Shown here piece after piece: positions 1 through 5,698 of a stretch of DNA of 6,731 nucleotides. The translations under genes were made by a program, and so were the position numbers. The notes below the pieces were generated by a model. The model had not been told where the DNA came from, made no database searches, and saw only the letters and a program-made list of their open reading frames with translations. Location: the NCBI GenBank assembly GCA_027080755.1, contig JALWQC010000196.1:1-6731 (forward strand), given 5' to 3'. This stretch comes from Paracoccaceae bacterium. GTDB taxonomy: Bacteria > Pseudomonadota > Alphaproteobacteria > Rhodobacterales > Rhodobacteraceae. How positions within the stretch are numbered: position 1 is the first letter of the stretch; every line of letters starts with the position of its first letter.

Positions 1-60
1 CCCCTCGGGTCCGGCGCGATCCTTTCCACCTTGCCTGACCGTTTCCGAATTCTATCAAAA

Positions 61-66
61 AAGGAG
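61..66 (+). promoter_or_regulatory. Ribosome binding site of serA
   Basis: AAGGAG lies 7 bases before the ATG at 74 and supports that start. No convincing sigma-70 promoter fits between the left edge and this site, so serA may be transcribed from further upstream, possibly with a preceding gene. serC often precedes serA in relatives, but no coding sequence can be recognised in the first 60 bases. Confidence 0.8.
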
Positions 67-73
67 CATACAG

Positions 74-1666
74 ATGCCCAAAGTTCTTATTTCCGACAAA
101 CTGTCGCCCGCCGCCGTTGAAATCTTCAAAGCCAACGGGGTAGAGGTCGATTTTATGCCCGATCTGGGCAAAGACCCCGCCAAACTGGCGGAAATCATTG
201 GCGATTACGATGGTCTCGCCATCCGTTCCGCCACCAAGGCCACGGCCGATCTGATTGCCAAAGCCGACAAGCTGAAGGTTATCGGGCGTGCCGGTATCGG
301 GGTGGACAATGTGGATATTCCCGCGGCCTCGGCCAAGGGGATCGTGGTGATGAATACGCCGTTTGGCAACTCCATCACCACGGCCGAACATGCCATTGCC
401 ATGATGTTTGCCGTGGCGCGCCAAATTCCGGCGGCCGATGCCTCTACGCAGGCGGGCAAGTGGGAAAAGTCGAAGTTCATGGGGACCGAGATCACCGGCA
501 AAACGCTGGGCCTGATCGGCGCGGGTAATATCGGCTCGGTTGTGGCCAACCGTGCGCAGGGGCTGAAAATGAAGGTGATTGCCTATGATCCCTTCCTGTC
601 CGAGGAGCGCGCGCAGAAGCTGGGCGTGACCAAGGTTGATGATATCGAGGATCTGCTGGCGCAGGCCGATTTTGTCACCCTGCATCTGCCCAAAACCGAG
701 AAGACCGCCAATCTGCTGAATGCGGAACGTATCGGCAAGATGAAGCAGGGCGCCTATCTGGTCAACTGCGCCCGTGGCGGTCTGGTGGATGAAGCCGCCG
801 TGGCCGAGGCGCTGAAATCCGGTGCGCTGAAGGGCGCGGCCTTTGATGTCTATGCGGACGAGCCGGCGAAGGAAAACGTGCTGTTCGGCCTGCCCAACGT
901 GGTTTGCACCCCGCATCTGGGGGCCGCGACCTCGGAAGCGCAGGAAAACGTGGCGCTGCAGGTGGCGGAACAGATGTCCGATTACCTGATGCGCGGCGCC
1001 ATTTCCAACGCCATCAACGCCCCGTCTGTCACCGCCGAGGAGGCCCCGATCCTGCAGCCCTGGATCGATCTGGCCGAGAAGCTGGGCGGTTTTGCCGGTC
1101 AGGTTACGGAAAGCCCGATCAAGGAAATCGAAATCGAATATGTCGGCACGGTCGGGGATCTGAACCTGAAGCCGCTGACCTCCAGCCTGATTGCCAGCCT
1201 GCTGATCCCGCTGGTGGGCGAGGGGGGCGTCAATATGGTGTCCGCCCCGCTTGTGGCGCGGGAACGCGGCATCAAGATTGCCGAGACGCGCAAGGATGCA
1301 CAGGGGGCGTTCGGCTCTTATATCCGGCTGACGGTGGTGACGGAAAAGCAGACGCGCTCGGTCGCCGGCACGATCTATTCCGACGGGCGCCCGCGCTTTA
1401 TCCAGATCAAGGGCATCGGGCTGGAGGCGGAACCGCAGCCCTATATGCTCTATACCACCAACGCCGATTTGCCCGGCTATATCGGGGCGCTCGGGACCAC
1501 GCTGGGCGCGCTGGGCGTGAACATCGCCACCTTCGCGCTGGGCCGCGAGGTCAAGGACGGCGAGGCCATCGCGCTGGTCGGTGTGGACGCGCCGATCGAT
1601 GCGGAAACGCTGAAAACCATCGCCAGCCTGCCGCAGGTCAAACAGGCCAAAGCGCTGGCGTTCTAG
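74..1666 (+). CDS. serA: D-3-phosphoglycerate dehydrogenase (SerA), ACT-domain type
   Basis: Cytoplasmic enzyme that oxidises 3-phosphoglycerate to 3-phosphohydroxypyruvate with NAD+, the first committed step of L-serine synthesis. The 530 residues have the long bacterial/animal layout: a split substrate-binding domain (about 1-100 and 285-315), a Rossmann NAD-binding domain (about 100-285) with GAGNIG at 149-154, an intervening allosteric substrate-binding domain (about 325-450) and a C-terminal ACT domain (about 457-530, with ADLPGYIGALG). The catalytic set of the 2-hydroxyacid dehydrogenase family is complete: Arg234 in NCARGGLVDE, Glu263 in ADEPA and His281 in TPHLGAAT. The GRAGIGVDNVD signature at 71-81 is typical of PGDH. 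The start has a strong Shine-Dalgarno sequence. The ACT domain implies effector control, classically by serine; whether serine inhibits this enzyme is not visible. The gene appears intact and converges on the outer-membrane protein gene. Confidence 0.97.
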   Translation: MPKVLISDKLSPAAVEIFKANGVEVDFMPDLGKDPAKLAEIIGDYDGLAIRSATKATADLIAKADKLKVIGRAGIGVDNVDIPAASAKGIVVMNTPFGNSITTAEHAIAMMFAVARQIPAADASTQAGKWEKSKFMGTEITGKTLGLIGAGNIGSVVANRAQGLKMKVIAYDPFLSEERAQKLGVTKVDDIEDLLAQADFVTLHLPKTEKTANLLNAERIGKMKQGAYLVNCARGGLVDEAAVAEALKSGALKGAAFDVYADEPAKENVLFGLPNVVCTPHLGAATSEAQENVALQVAEQMSDYLMRGAISNAINAPSVTAEEAPILQPWIDLAEKLGGFAGQVTESPIKEIEIEYVGTVGDLNLKPLTSSLIASLLIPLVGEGGVNMVSAPLVARERGIKIAETRKDAQGAFGSYIRLTVVTEKQTRSVAGTIYSDGRPRFIQIKGIGLEAEPQPYMLYTTNADLPGYIGALGTTLGALGVNIATFALGREVKDGEAIALVGVDAPIDAETLKTIASLPQVKQAKALAF

Positions 1667-1686
1667 GGCCACACCCTAAGGCCACA

Positions 1687-1714
1687 CCGCCGCCCGGAAG
1701 CATTCGGGCGGCGG
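1687..1714. terminator. Hairpin between convergent genes, probable bidirectional terminator
   Basis: CCGCCGCCCG (1687-1696) and CGGGCGGCGG (1705-1714) form a perfect 10-bp stem around an 8-base loop; a G-T and an A-T pair could extend it inward. It lies 20 bases after the serA stop and 6 bases beyond the stop of the leftward barrel gene. Neither strand has a following T-run, so it is not a canonical intrinsic terminator. The position between two convergent stops and the very stable stem still make shared termination or 3'-end protection the best reading. Confidence 0.55.
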
Positions 1715-1720
1715 GATCCT

Positions 1721-2308
1721 TCAGAAGTTATAGCCGAGGCGTATTTGCGCCGAGGGCAGGGTGTATTCCACCCGTCTGGCCCCGTCGCTGGAAATGCCGC
1801 GCAGGCTGCGTTGCAGATACTCGGCCGCGACAAACCAGTTGTCGGTCAGCATATATTGCGCCCCCAGACCATAGCTGATGCCATTTGAATCGATAAAGGC
1901 CGCTCCGGCCTGCTGGTGTGCATAGGCCACCCCGCCCACGGCATAGACCATCCCCGACTGGCCGACGGCATAACCGGCGTGCAGTTTTATGTCGATCATG
2001 GATGTGATAGCCGCATCCGGATTGCCCGCATCGTGCAGGCTGCCGGTGGAATAGGCGGCCTCTACCCCCAGAACGAAGGCCCCGTTCTGGTAGTTATGCC
2101 CGAAGAAACCGCCAACGAGGGTGCCGGTAAAGGCCGCGCTGCCGGTTTCGGAATTGGCCGGCAGGGCAAAGGCTGTCGCCTGTCCGCCATCAAGGCTGGC
2201 AAAGCCGCCGGCATAGAATTTGGCCAGATCGGCCGGTGCGCCCTGTGCTGTCGTGGCAATGGTGGTTGCCAGAAAAACGGGTGCCAGAATTGCGAACCTG
2301 TAACGCAT
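1721..2308 (-). CDS. Small outer-membrane beta-barrel protein (OmpA-like/OMP_b-brl type)
   Basis: Exported protein of 195 residues. The N-terminus (MRYRFAILAPVFLATTIATTAQGAPA) is a signal peptide with a basic start, a hydrophobic core and likely cleavage near residues 24-26. The mature part of about 170 residues alternates aromatic/hydrophobic and small polar residues in strand-like runs (FYAGGFASLDGG, LVGGFFGHNY, FVLGVEAAYS, IKLHAGYAVG, MVYAVGGVAYAHQ, YGLGAQYML, WFVAAEYLQRSL, SAQIRLGYNF). It ends in Phe, the usual C-terminal signal of outer-membrane proteins for the Bam machinery. This fits an 8-stranded barrel; the substrate or role is not visible. The start at 2308 is chosen over an upstream in-frame ATG (2380) because CAGGAG lies 9 bases before it and the signal peptide begins exactly there; the upstream start would add 24 polar residues and overlap the FNR-like box. 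It is divergent from the CDGSH gene. An OmpW-type protein is possible but not demonstrated. Confidence 0.85.
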   Translation of the reverse strand: MRYRFAILAPVFLATTIATTAQGAPADLAKFYAGGFASLDGGQATAFALPANSETGSAAFTGTLVGGFFGHNYQNGAFVLGVEAAYSTGSLHDAGNPDAAITSMIDIKLHAGYAVGQSGMVYAVGGVAYAHQQAGAAFIDSNGISYGLGAQYMLTDNWFVAAEYLQRSLRGISSDGARRVEYTLPSAQIRLGYNF

Positions 2309-2317
2309 TTTTATGTT

Positions 2318-2322
2318 CTCCT
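2318..2322 (-). promoter_or_regulatory. Ribosome binding site deciding the start of the barrel protein
   Basis: AGGAG on the minus strand, 9 bases before the ATG whose last base is 2308. It selects this start over the upstream ATG at 2380, which has no comparable site. Confidence 0.75.
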
Positions 2323-2366
2323 GTTTTCCCTGTCCCGAGCCTAGTTGCCCCGCGCCTTGTTGGGCA

Positions 2367-2380
2367 ATGATGCAGATCAA
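2367..2380. promoter_or_regulatory. FNR/ANR (FnrL)-type box
   Basis: ATGAT-GCAG-ATCAA matches the FNR-family consensus TTGAT-N4-ATCAA at 9 of 10 positions (first T is A). It lies in the spacer between divergent genes. For the rightward CDGSH gene, a -10-like TATTCT at 2406-2411 would place transcription start near 2418, with the box centred about 44 bp upstream, close to the class II activator position. For the leftward barrel gene the box centre is 65 bp before the start codon, also compatible with activation. Assignment is by motif only. Confidence 0.5.
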
Positions 2381-2467
2381 CGGCTGGCATTATCCGCCGC
2401 GAGGCTATTCTGCTTGCGTCGAATCGCCTGATGCCGGAGTCTGGGGCAATCTATGGAAAGGACGAAC

Positions 2468-2710
2468 ATGACAGATCTACCGATTATTGCCCGGAAGGCG
2501 CCTTATCCCGTCGAGGTCGAGGAGGGGAAATCCTATTTCTGGTGCTCTTGCGGGAAATCCGCCAAGCAGCCGTTTTGCGACGGCTCGCACAAGGGAACGG
2601 ATTTTGTGCCGGTGAAATACACGGCCGAGAAATCCGGCAAGGTGTTTTTCTGCGGCTGCAAGCACACCAAGACCCCGCCGCTGTGTGACGGCTCGCATTC
2701 CGGGCTGTAG
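2468..2710 (+). CDS. CDGSH-type iron-sulfur protein with two [2Fe-2S] motifs
   Basis: An 80-residue soluble protein with two complete CDGSH zinc-finger-type motifs, each matching C-X-C-X2-S/T-X3-P-X-C-D-G-S-H. Ligands are Cys26, Cys28, Cys37, His41 in the first, and Cys62, Cys64, Cys73, His77 in the second. In this family each motif holds a redox-active, pH-labile [2Fe-2S] cluster with 3Cys-1His ligation; the two-motif form resembles mitochondrial CISD3/MiNT and many small bacterial proteins. Family members are linked to iron-sulfur, redox and reactive-oxygen handling, but the bacterial role is largely unknown. The ATG at 2468 is preferred because AAAGGA (2457-2462) precedes it by 5 bases; an ATG at 2453 would add five residues and lacks a good site. 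It is monocistronic, with a strong terminator directly downstream and an FNR-like box upstream. Confidence 0.93.
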   Translation: MTDLPIIARKAPYPVEVEEGKSYFWCSCGKSAKQPFCDGSHKGTDFVPVKYTAEKSGKVFFCGCKHTKTPPLCDGSHSGL

Positions 2711-2724
2711 GATCGCCGCCTGAC

Positions 2725-2755
2725 AAACCGCGCCGGACACTGGCGCGGTTTTTTT
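2725..2755 (+). terminator. Intrinsic terminator of the CDGSH gene
   Basis: AAACCGCGCC (2725-2734) and GGCGCGGTTT (2742-2751) make a perfect 10-bp stem with a 7-base loop, and the T-run covers 2749-2755. It begins 15 bases after the stop codon. Confidence 0.93.
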
Positions 2756-2765
2756 GTGGGGGCGT

Positions 2766-2789
2766 GTCTACTAACATATGTTAGTAGAC
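2766..2789. repeat. 24-bp perfect palindrome, copy 1 of a repeated operator-like site
   Basis: A perfect inverted repeat with a CATATG centre and ACTAA-N6-TTAGT half-sites. Its central 19 bases (TACTAACATATGTTAGTAG, 2769-2787) recur exactly at 6405-6423. It begins 11 bases after a terminator T-run and about 105 bp before the purA -35 element. A dimeric regulator binding site (TetR- or MarR-like layout) is the most natural reading; the protein is not identifiable from the window. Confidence 0.7.
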
Positions 2790-2830
2790 GGGGGGTGCGC
2801 CTTGTAATCCCCTGACATAACAGCCGTAAA

Positions 2831-2859
2831 ACGGTATTTCACCGGCCGGAAAATGCCGT
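2831..2859. repeat. Imperfect inverted repeat upstream of purA promoter
   Basis: ACGGTATTT (2831-2839) pairs with AAATGCCGT (2851-2859), nine pairs with one G-T wobble, around a loop containing the palindrome CCGGCCGG. The left arm can alternatively pair with CCGT at 2824-2827. It lies before the proposed transcription start of purA, so it would act as a DNA site rather than as a leader structure. Role unknown. Confidence 0.3.
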
Positions 2860-2892
2860 CCCCGTCGCCCTGTTGCACTGCGTTAAAGGTGG

Positions 2893-2921
2893 TTCCCAAG
2901 GGCGGGAAAGCCCGTTATAAG
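2893..2921 (+). promoter_or_regulatory. Probable sigma-70 promoter of the purA operon
   Basis: TTCCCA (2893-2898, 4 of 6 matches to TTGACA), a 17-bp spacer and TATAAG (2916-2921, 5 of 6 matches to TATAAT). Transcription would start near 2928, giving a leader of about 26 bases that includes the GAAAGG ribosome site at 2942-2947. Confidence 0.45.
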
Positions 2922-2953
2922 CTGACCGTAACTTCCTAAACGAAAGGCATGAA

Positions 2954-4246
2954 ATGGCCAATGTAGTTGTAGTCGGCGCCCAGTGGGGTGACGAAGGTAA
3001 GGGCAAGATTGTGGACTGGCTGTCCGAGCGCGCCGATGTGATCGCGCGTTTTCAGGGCGGGCATAACGCCGGCCATACGCTGGTGATCGACGGCAAGGTC
3101 TATAAGTTGAGCCTGCTGCCCAGCGGCATCGTGCGTGGCGGCAAGCTGTCGGTGATCGGCAACGGTGTGGTGCTGGACCCCTGGGCACTGGGCGAGGAAA
3201 TCGCCAAGCTGCGCGGGCAGGGCGTGGACATCACCCCCGACAGCCTGATGATCGCGGAGAACACCTCGCTTATCCTGCCGATCCACGGCGAACTGGACCG
3301 CGCGCGCGAGCAGGTCAACACCATCGCCAAAATCGGCACCACGGGGCGTGGCATCGGGCCGGCCTACGAGGATAAAGTCGGCCGTCGCGCCATCCGCGTG
3401 GCCGATCTGGCCGATGACAAAACGCTGGAGCTGCGGATCTCGCGCCTGCTGACCCATCACAACGCCCTGCGCAAGGGGCTGGGGCTGGCGGAAATCGACG
3501 CGGCGGCCCTGAAGGCGCAGCTGCTGGCGATCGCGCCGGAGGTCCTGCCCTATGCGGCGCCGGTCTGGAAGGTGCTGAACGAGAAACGCAAAAGCGGCAA
3601 GCGCATCCTGTTCGAGGGGGCGCAAGGCTCGCTTCTGGATGTGGATTTCGGGACCTATCCGTTTGTGACCTCTTCCACCACCACCGCCGGCATGGCGGCG
3701 TCCGGCACCGGCATGGGGCCAGGGGCGATCGATTTCGTGCTGGGGATCGTCAAGGCCTATACCACCCGCGTCGGCGAGGGGCCGTTTGCCTGCGAGCTGG
3801 ACGACGAGGTGGGCGAACATCTGGCCACCGTTGGCCATGAAAAGGGCACGGTCACGGGGCGCAACCGGCGGTGTGGCTGGTTCGATGCGGTGCTGGTGCG
3901 CCAGACCTGCGCCATCAACGGCGTGAACGGCATTGCCTTTACCAAGCTCGACGTGCTGGACGGGCTGGAGGAGCTGAAAATCTGCGTGGCCTACGAACTG
4001 GACGGCAAGCGGCTGGACTACCTGCCCACAGCGGCCGAGGAACAGGCGCGGGTCACACCGGTTTACGAAACCATGAAAGGCTGGTCCGAAAGCACCGTCG
4101 GCGCGCGCAGCTGGAACGATCTGCCCGCCGAGGCGATCAAATATGTGCGCCGTGTCGAGGAGCTGATCGACTGCCCCGTCGCCATGCTGTCCACCAGTCC
4201 GGAGCGGGAGGATACCATCCTGGTAACCGACCCGTTTGCCGACTGA
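2954..4246 (+). CDS. purA: Adenylosuccinate synthetase (PurA)
   Basis: Cytoplasmic GTP-dependent enzyme that joins aspartate to IMP to make adenylosuccinate, the first step from IMP to AMP. At 430 residues it is close to the E. coli length (432), and the key residues fall at the same numbers: GDEGKGK with catalytic Asp13 at 12-18, and GGHNAGHT with catalytic His41. Further family landmarks are [15 protein letters not shown] (127-141), [22 protein letters not shown] (220-241), [12 protein letters not shown] (271-282), [10 protein letters not shown] (302-311), the guanine-recognition TKLD (330-333) and STSPERED near the C-terminus. GAAAGG lies 6 bases before the ATG. It is the first gene of an overlapping three-gene operon: its TGA shares one base with the next ATG. 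No frameshift or missing residue is seen. Confidence 0.98.
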   Translation: MANVVVVGAQWGDEGKGKIVDWLSERADVIARFQGGHNAGHTLVIDGKVYKLSLLPSGIVRGGKLSVIGNGVVLDPWALGEEIAKLRGQGVDITPDSLMIAENTSLILPIHGELDRAREQVNTIAKIGTTGRGIGPAYEDKVGRRAIRVADLADDKTLELRISRLLTHHNALRKGLGLAEIDAAALKAQLLAIAPEVLPYAAPVWKVLNEKRKSGKRILFEGAQGSLLDVDFGTYPFVTSSTTTAGMAASGTGMGPGAIDFVLGIVKAYTTRVGEGPFACELDDEVGEHLATVGHEKGTVTGRNRRCGWFDAVLVRQTCAINGVNGIAFTKLDVLDGLEELKICVAYELDGKRLDYLPTAAEEQARVTPVYETMKGWSESTVGARSWNDLPAEAIKYVRRVEELIDCPVAMLSTSPEREDTILVTDPFAD

Positions 4247-4461
4247 TGGCGCTGTCGGGCAAGGCGCGCCGGCGCTGGGCGTTGCTTCTGCTGCTGGTCT
4301 GGCTGCCGCTGTATATCATCCTCGCCATCGGCCTGCTGGCACGACTGGGCGAGGTCAACATGGTCGTGCAATTGCTGATCTACGCCTTCCTCGGTGTTGC
4401 ATGGGCGCTGCCGTTCAAGCCGGTCTTCACCGGCGTCGGCCGCCCGCCGGAGGACGAGTGA
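4246..4461 (+). CDS. DUF2842 family small membrane protein
   Basis: A 71-residue protein with a basic N-terminus (KARRR at 6-10) followed by two hydrophobic segments, about 11-33 (WALLLLLVWLPLYIILAIG) and 38-57 (VVQLLIYAFLGVAWALPF), then a short polar C-terminus (GVGRPPEDE). This is the usual size and shape of the alphaproteobacterial DUF2842 family, a two-helix inner-membrane protein of unknown function; the KPVFTGVGRP-like tail helps the match. The ATG overlaps the purA stop (TGATG), and no clear Shine-Dalgarno sequence precedes it, so translation probably depends on reinitiation after purA. Its last codons contain GGAGG, the ribosome site of the next gene. Topology by the positive-inside rule would place the N-terminus in the cytoplasm. 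Confidence 0.85.
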   Translation: MALSGKARRRWALLLLLVWLPLYIILAIGLLARLGEVNMVVQLLIYAFLGVAWALPFKPVFTGVGRPPEDE

Positions 4462-5102
4462 CCCCGATCCTGTCCACCGACACAGCTATAACCCTTGTCG
4501 GAGGTGGCCCCGTTGCCGCCCCCGACCTGCACGCCGCCGTGGCGCTGGCCCCGCTTGTGGTTGCCGCTGACGGCGGGCTTTTGCGCGCGTGCGAACACGG
4601 GCAAAAGGTGGCGCATGTGATCGGGGACATGGACAGCGCCCCGCGCATTGACGGGCCGCAGTATCACGAGATCCCCGAACAGATGACCACCGATCTGGAT
4701 AAATGCCTCTATTCCACCTGCGCGCCGTTCTATATCGGCGTCGGCTTTCTGGGCGGGCGGCTGGATCACGAACTGGCGGCCTGTCATGCGCTGGTCAAGG
4801 CGCCGGCGCAGCATGTGGTGTTGCTGGGCGAACGGGACCTGTGTTTTCTGGCCCCGCGCGATTTCCGCCTGAACCTGCCTGTCGGCACCCGTCTGTCCCT
4901 GTTCCCGATGGGGCCGGTGCGCGGAGAGTCCGGCGGGCTGGAATATCCGCTGGCAGGGCTGGATTTCGCACCGGACGGGATGATCGGGACCTCCAACAGG
5001 GTGACGGGGCCGCTGCACCTGCGGTTTGACGCGCCGAAAATGCTGCTGCTGCTGCCCAAGGCCCATTTGACACAGGTGGTCAGGAGTTGCTTTTTGTCTT
5101 GA
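4458..5102 (+). CDS. thiN: Thiamine pyrophosphokinase (thiamine diphosphokinase)
   Basis: Transfers pyrophosphate from ATP to thiamine to form thiamine diphosphate (thiamine salvage), in the cytoplasm. The 214 residues are of normal length and show the family motifs in order: VVAADGGLLRA (34-44), VIGDMDSA (54-61), the acidic TTDLDKCL (77-84) and GFLGGRLDHELA (97-108), which make up the catalytic N-terminal domain, then the thiamine-binding C-terminal beta domain with GTSN (177-180). The start is a GTG that overlaps the preceding stop as GTGA, with GGAGG four bases upstream inside DUF2842; no in-frame ATG exists until residue 58, inside the GDMDS motif, so the GTG is the only sensible start. 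The third gene of the purA operon has no metabolic link to AMP synthesis apart from ATP use. No TPP riboswitch is apparent upstream. Symbol thiN follows the Bacillus name. Confidence 0.92.
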   Translation: MTPILSTDTAITLVGGGPVAAPDLHAAVALAPLVVAADGGLLRACEHGQKVAHVIGDMDSAPRIDGPQYHEIPEQMTTDLDKCLYSTCAPFYIGVGFLGGRLDHELAACHALVKAPAQHVVLLGERDLCFLAPRDFRLNLPVGTRLSLFPMGPVRGESGGLEYPLAGLDFAPDGMIGTSNRVTGPLHLRFDAPKMLLLLPKAHLTQVVRSCFLS

Positions 5103-5143
5103 TATTGCTTTATTAGAATATATGCACATCATGACTCGTTTCT

Positions 5144-5150
5144 GGGGAGG
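5144..5150 (+). promoter_or_regulatory. Ribosome binding site deciding the start of the DsrC/TusE-like gene
   Basis: GGGGAGG lies 7 bases before the ATG at 5158 and rules in favour of it over in-frame ATGs at 5122 and 5131. The region before it (about 5087-5123) is A+T-rich and may hold a promoter, but no hexamer pair has proper spacing. Confidence 0.8.
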
Positions 5151-5157
5151 AATACAC

Positions 5158-5496
5158 ATGTCATTCGAATTCAACGGTAAAACCATCGAAACCAACGCCA
5201 ACGGCCACCTCGAAAACCACGAGGACTGGAGCGAGGATCTGGCGAAATTCATGGCCGCGCAAGACGGGATCGAACTGGGCGAGCGCCACTGGGACCTGAT
5301 CAATTACCTGCGCGAGGAATATTTCGAAAACGCCGGAAACCAGCCCAACACCCGCGCCATCGTCAAAGCCATGAGCAAGGCCTGGGGCGAAAAGGTCAGC
5401 CAGCGCGACGTCTACGACCTGTTCCCGCTGGACCCGTCCAAACAGGGCGGCAAAATCGCCGGTCTGCCGGAAAGCCGGCGCAAGGGCGGCTACTGA
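5158..5496 (+). CDS. TusE/DsrC-family protein lacking all cysteines
   Basis: A 112-residue cytoplasmic protein clearly of the DsrC/TusE/DsvC fold: FEFNGKTIETNANGHLENHEDWSEDLA at the N-terminus, HWDLINYLREEYFENAGNQPNTRAIVKAM in the helical core (44-72) and the family ending LFPLDPSKQGGKIAGLPESRRKGGY. In E. coli TusE and in dissimilatory DsrC the penultimate residue is the reactive cysteine that carries persulfide; here the tail is RRKGGY and there is no cysteine anywhere. It therefore cannot act as a persulfide relay in tRNA 2-thiouridine synthesis or as the DsrC trisulfide carrier. Cysteine-lacking homologues have been grouped in the literature as RspA-type (regulatory sulfur-related) proteins; I place it there by this feature only. 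It lies 55 bases after the thiamine gene and may have its own promoter. No dsr or tus genes are visible nearby. Confidence 0.9.
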   Translation: MSFEFNGKTIETNANGHLENHEDWSEDLAKFMAAQDGIELGERHWDLINYLREEYFENAGNQPNTRAIVKAMSKAWGEKVSQRDVYDLFPLDPSKQGGKIAGLPESRRKGGY

Positions 5497-5520
5497 GGCC
5501 GCGTTTGACGTTTGCCGGCA

Positions 5521-5598
5521 GGCGATGCTTTGAAAGCAAGCCGCAACGCTACGCATTTTAACTATCTTTTTGCGGGTGTGTTGTGAAAAACGCACCCG
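5521..5598. other. Two hairpins after the DsrC-like gene; weak terminator candidates
   Basis: GGC-GA-TGCTT (5521-5530) can pair with AAGCA-A-GCC (5534-5542) around TGA. CGGGTGTG (5573-5580) pairs with CGCACCCG (5591-5598), eight pairs with one wobble and a 10-base loop. Neither is followed by a T-run, so termination is only possible, not shown. The rest of the 202-base spacer holds a TGTAAT at 5625-5630 (5 of 6 to a -10) without a spaced -35, and GGTCT-TT-AGACC at 5669-5680. Confidence 0.3.
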
Positions 5599-5687
5599 TA
5601 GGACTTGTGTTTTGGCGGGTGATTTGTAATCTGGACGAGGGGACGCACGGTTCCCGGTAACTTAGTCAGGTCTTTAGACCACAGTTC

Positions 5688-5692
5688 AGGAG
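5688..5692 (+). promoter_or_regulatory. Ribosome binding site of the repeat protein
   Basis: AGGAG lies 6 bases before the ATG at 5699 and matches the start of a clear signal peptide. Confidence 0.75.
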
Positions 5693-5698
5693 TGACAG

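Noticed and set aside
31..58. TTGCCT and TATCAA as a serA promoter
   Set aside because: The transcript would start near 66, leaving the AAGGAG ribosome site outside the message.
904..1878. Rightward 324-codon frame overlapping serA and the barrel gene
   Set aside because: An Arg/Gly/Ala-rich out-of-frame translation of serA that runs through the terminator hairpin; no ribosome site or recognisable domain.
2769..2775. TACTAAC as an intron branch-point sequence
   Set aside because: That consensus belongs to yeast spliceosomal introns; here it is one arm of a bacterial palindrome.
2936..3838. Long leftward open frame (300 codons) opposite purA
   Set aside because: It is a by-product of high G+C codon use in purA; its composition is Arg/Gln/His-rich with no family resemblance, while purA has all catalytic residues.
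4400..4460. TPP riboswitch ahead of the thiamine kinase gene
   Set aside because: The upstream sequence is coding for DUF2842 and shows no THI-box elements; the gene is translationally coupled.
5087..5119. TTGCTT and TAGAAT as a promoter for the DsrC-like gene
   Set aside because: The spacer is 21 bp, too long for sigma-70; other hexamer choices are poor matches.
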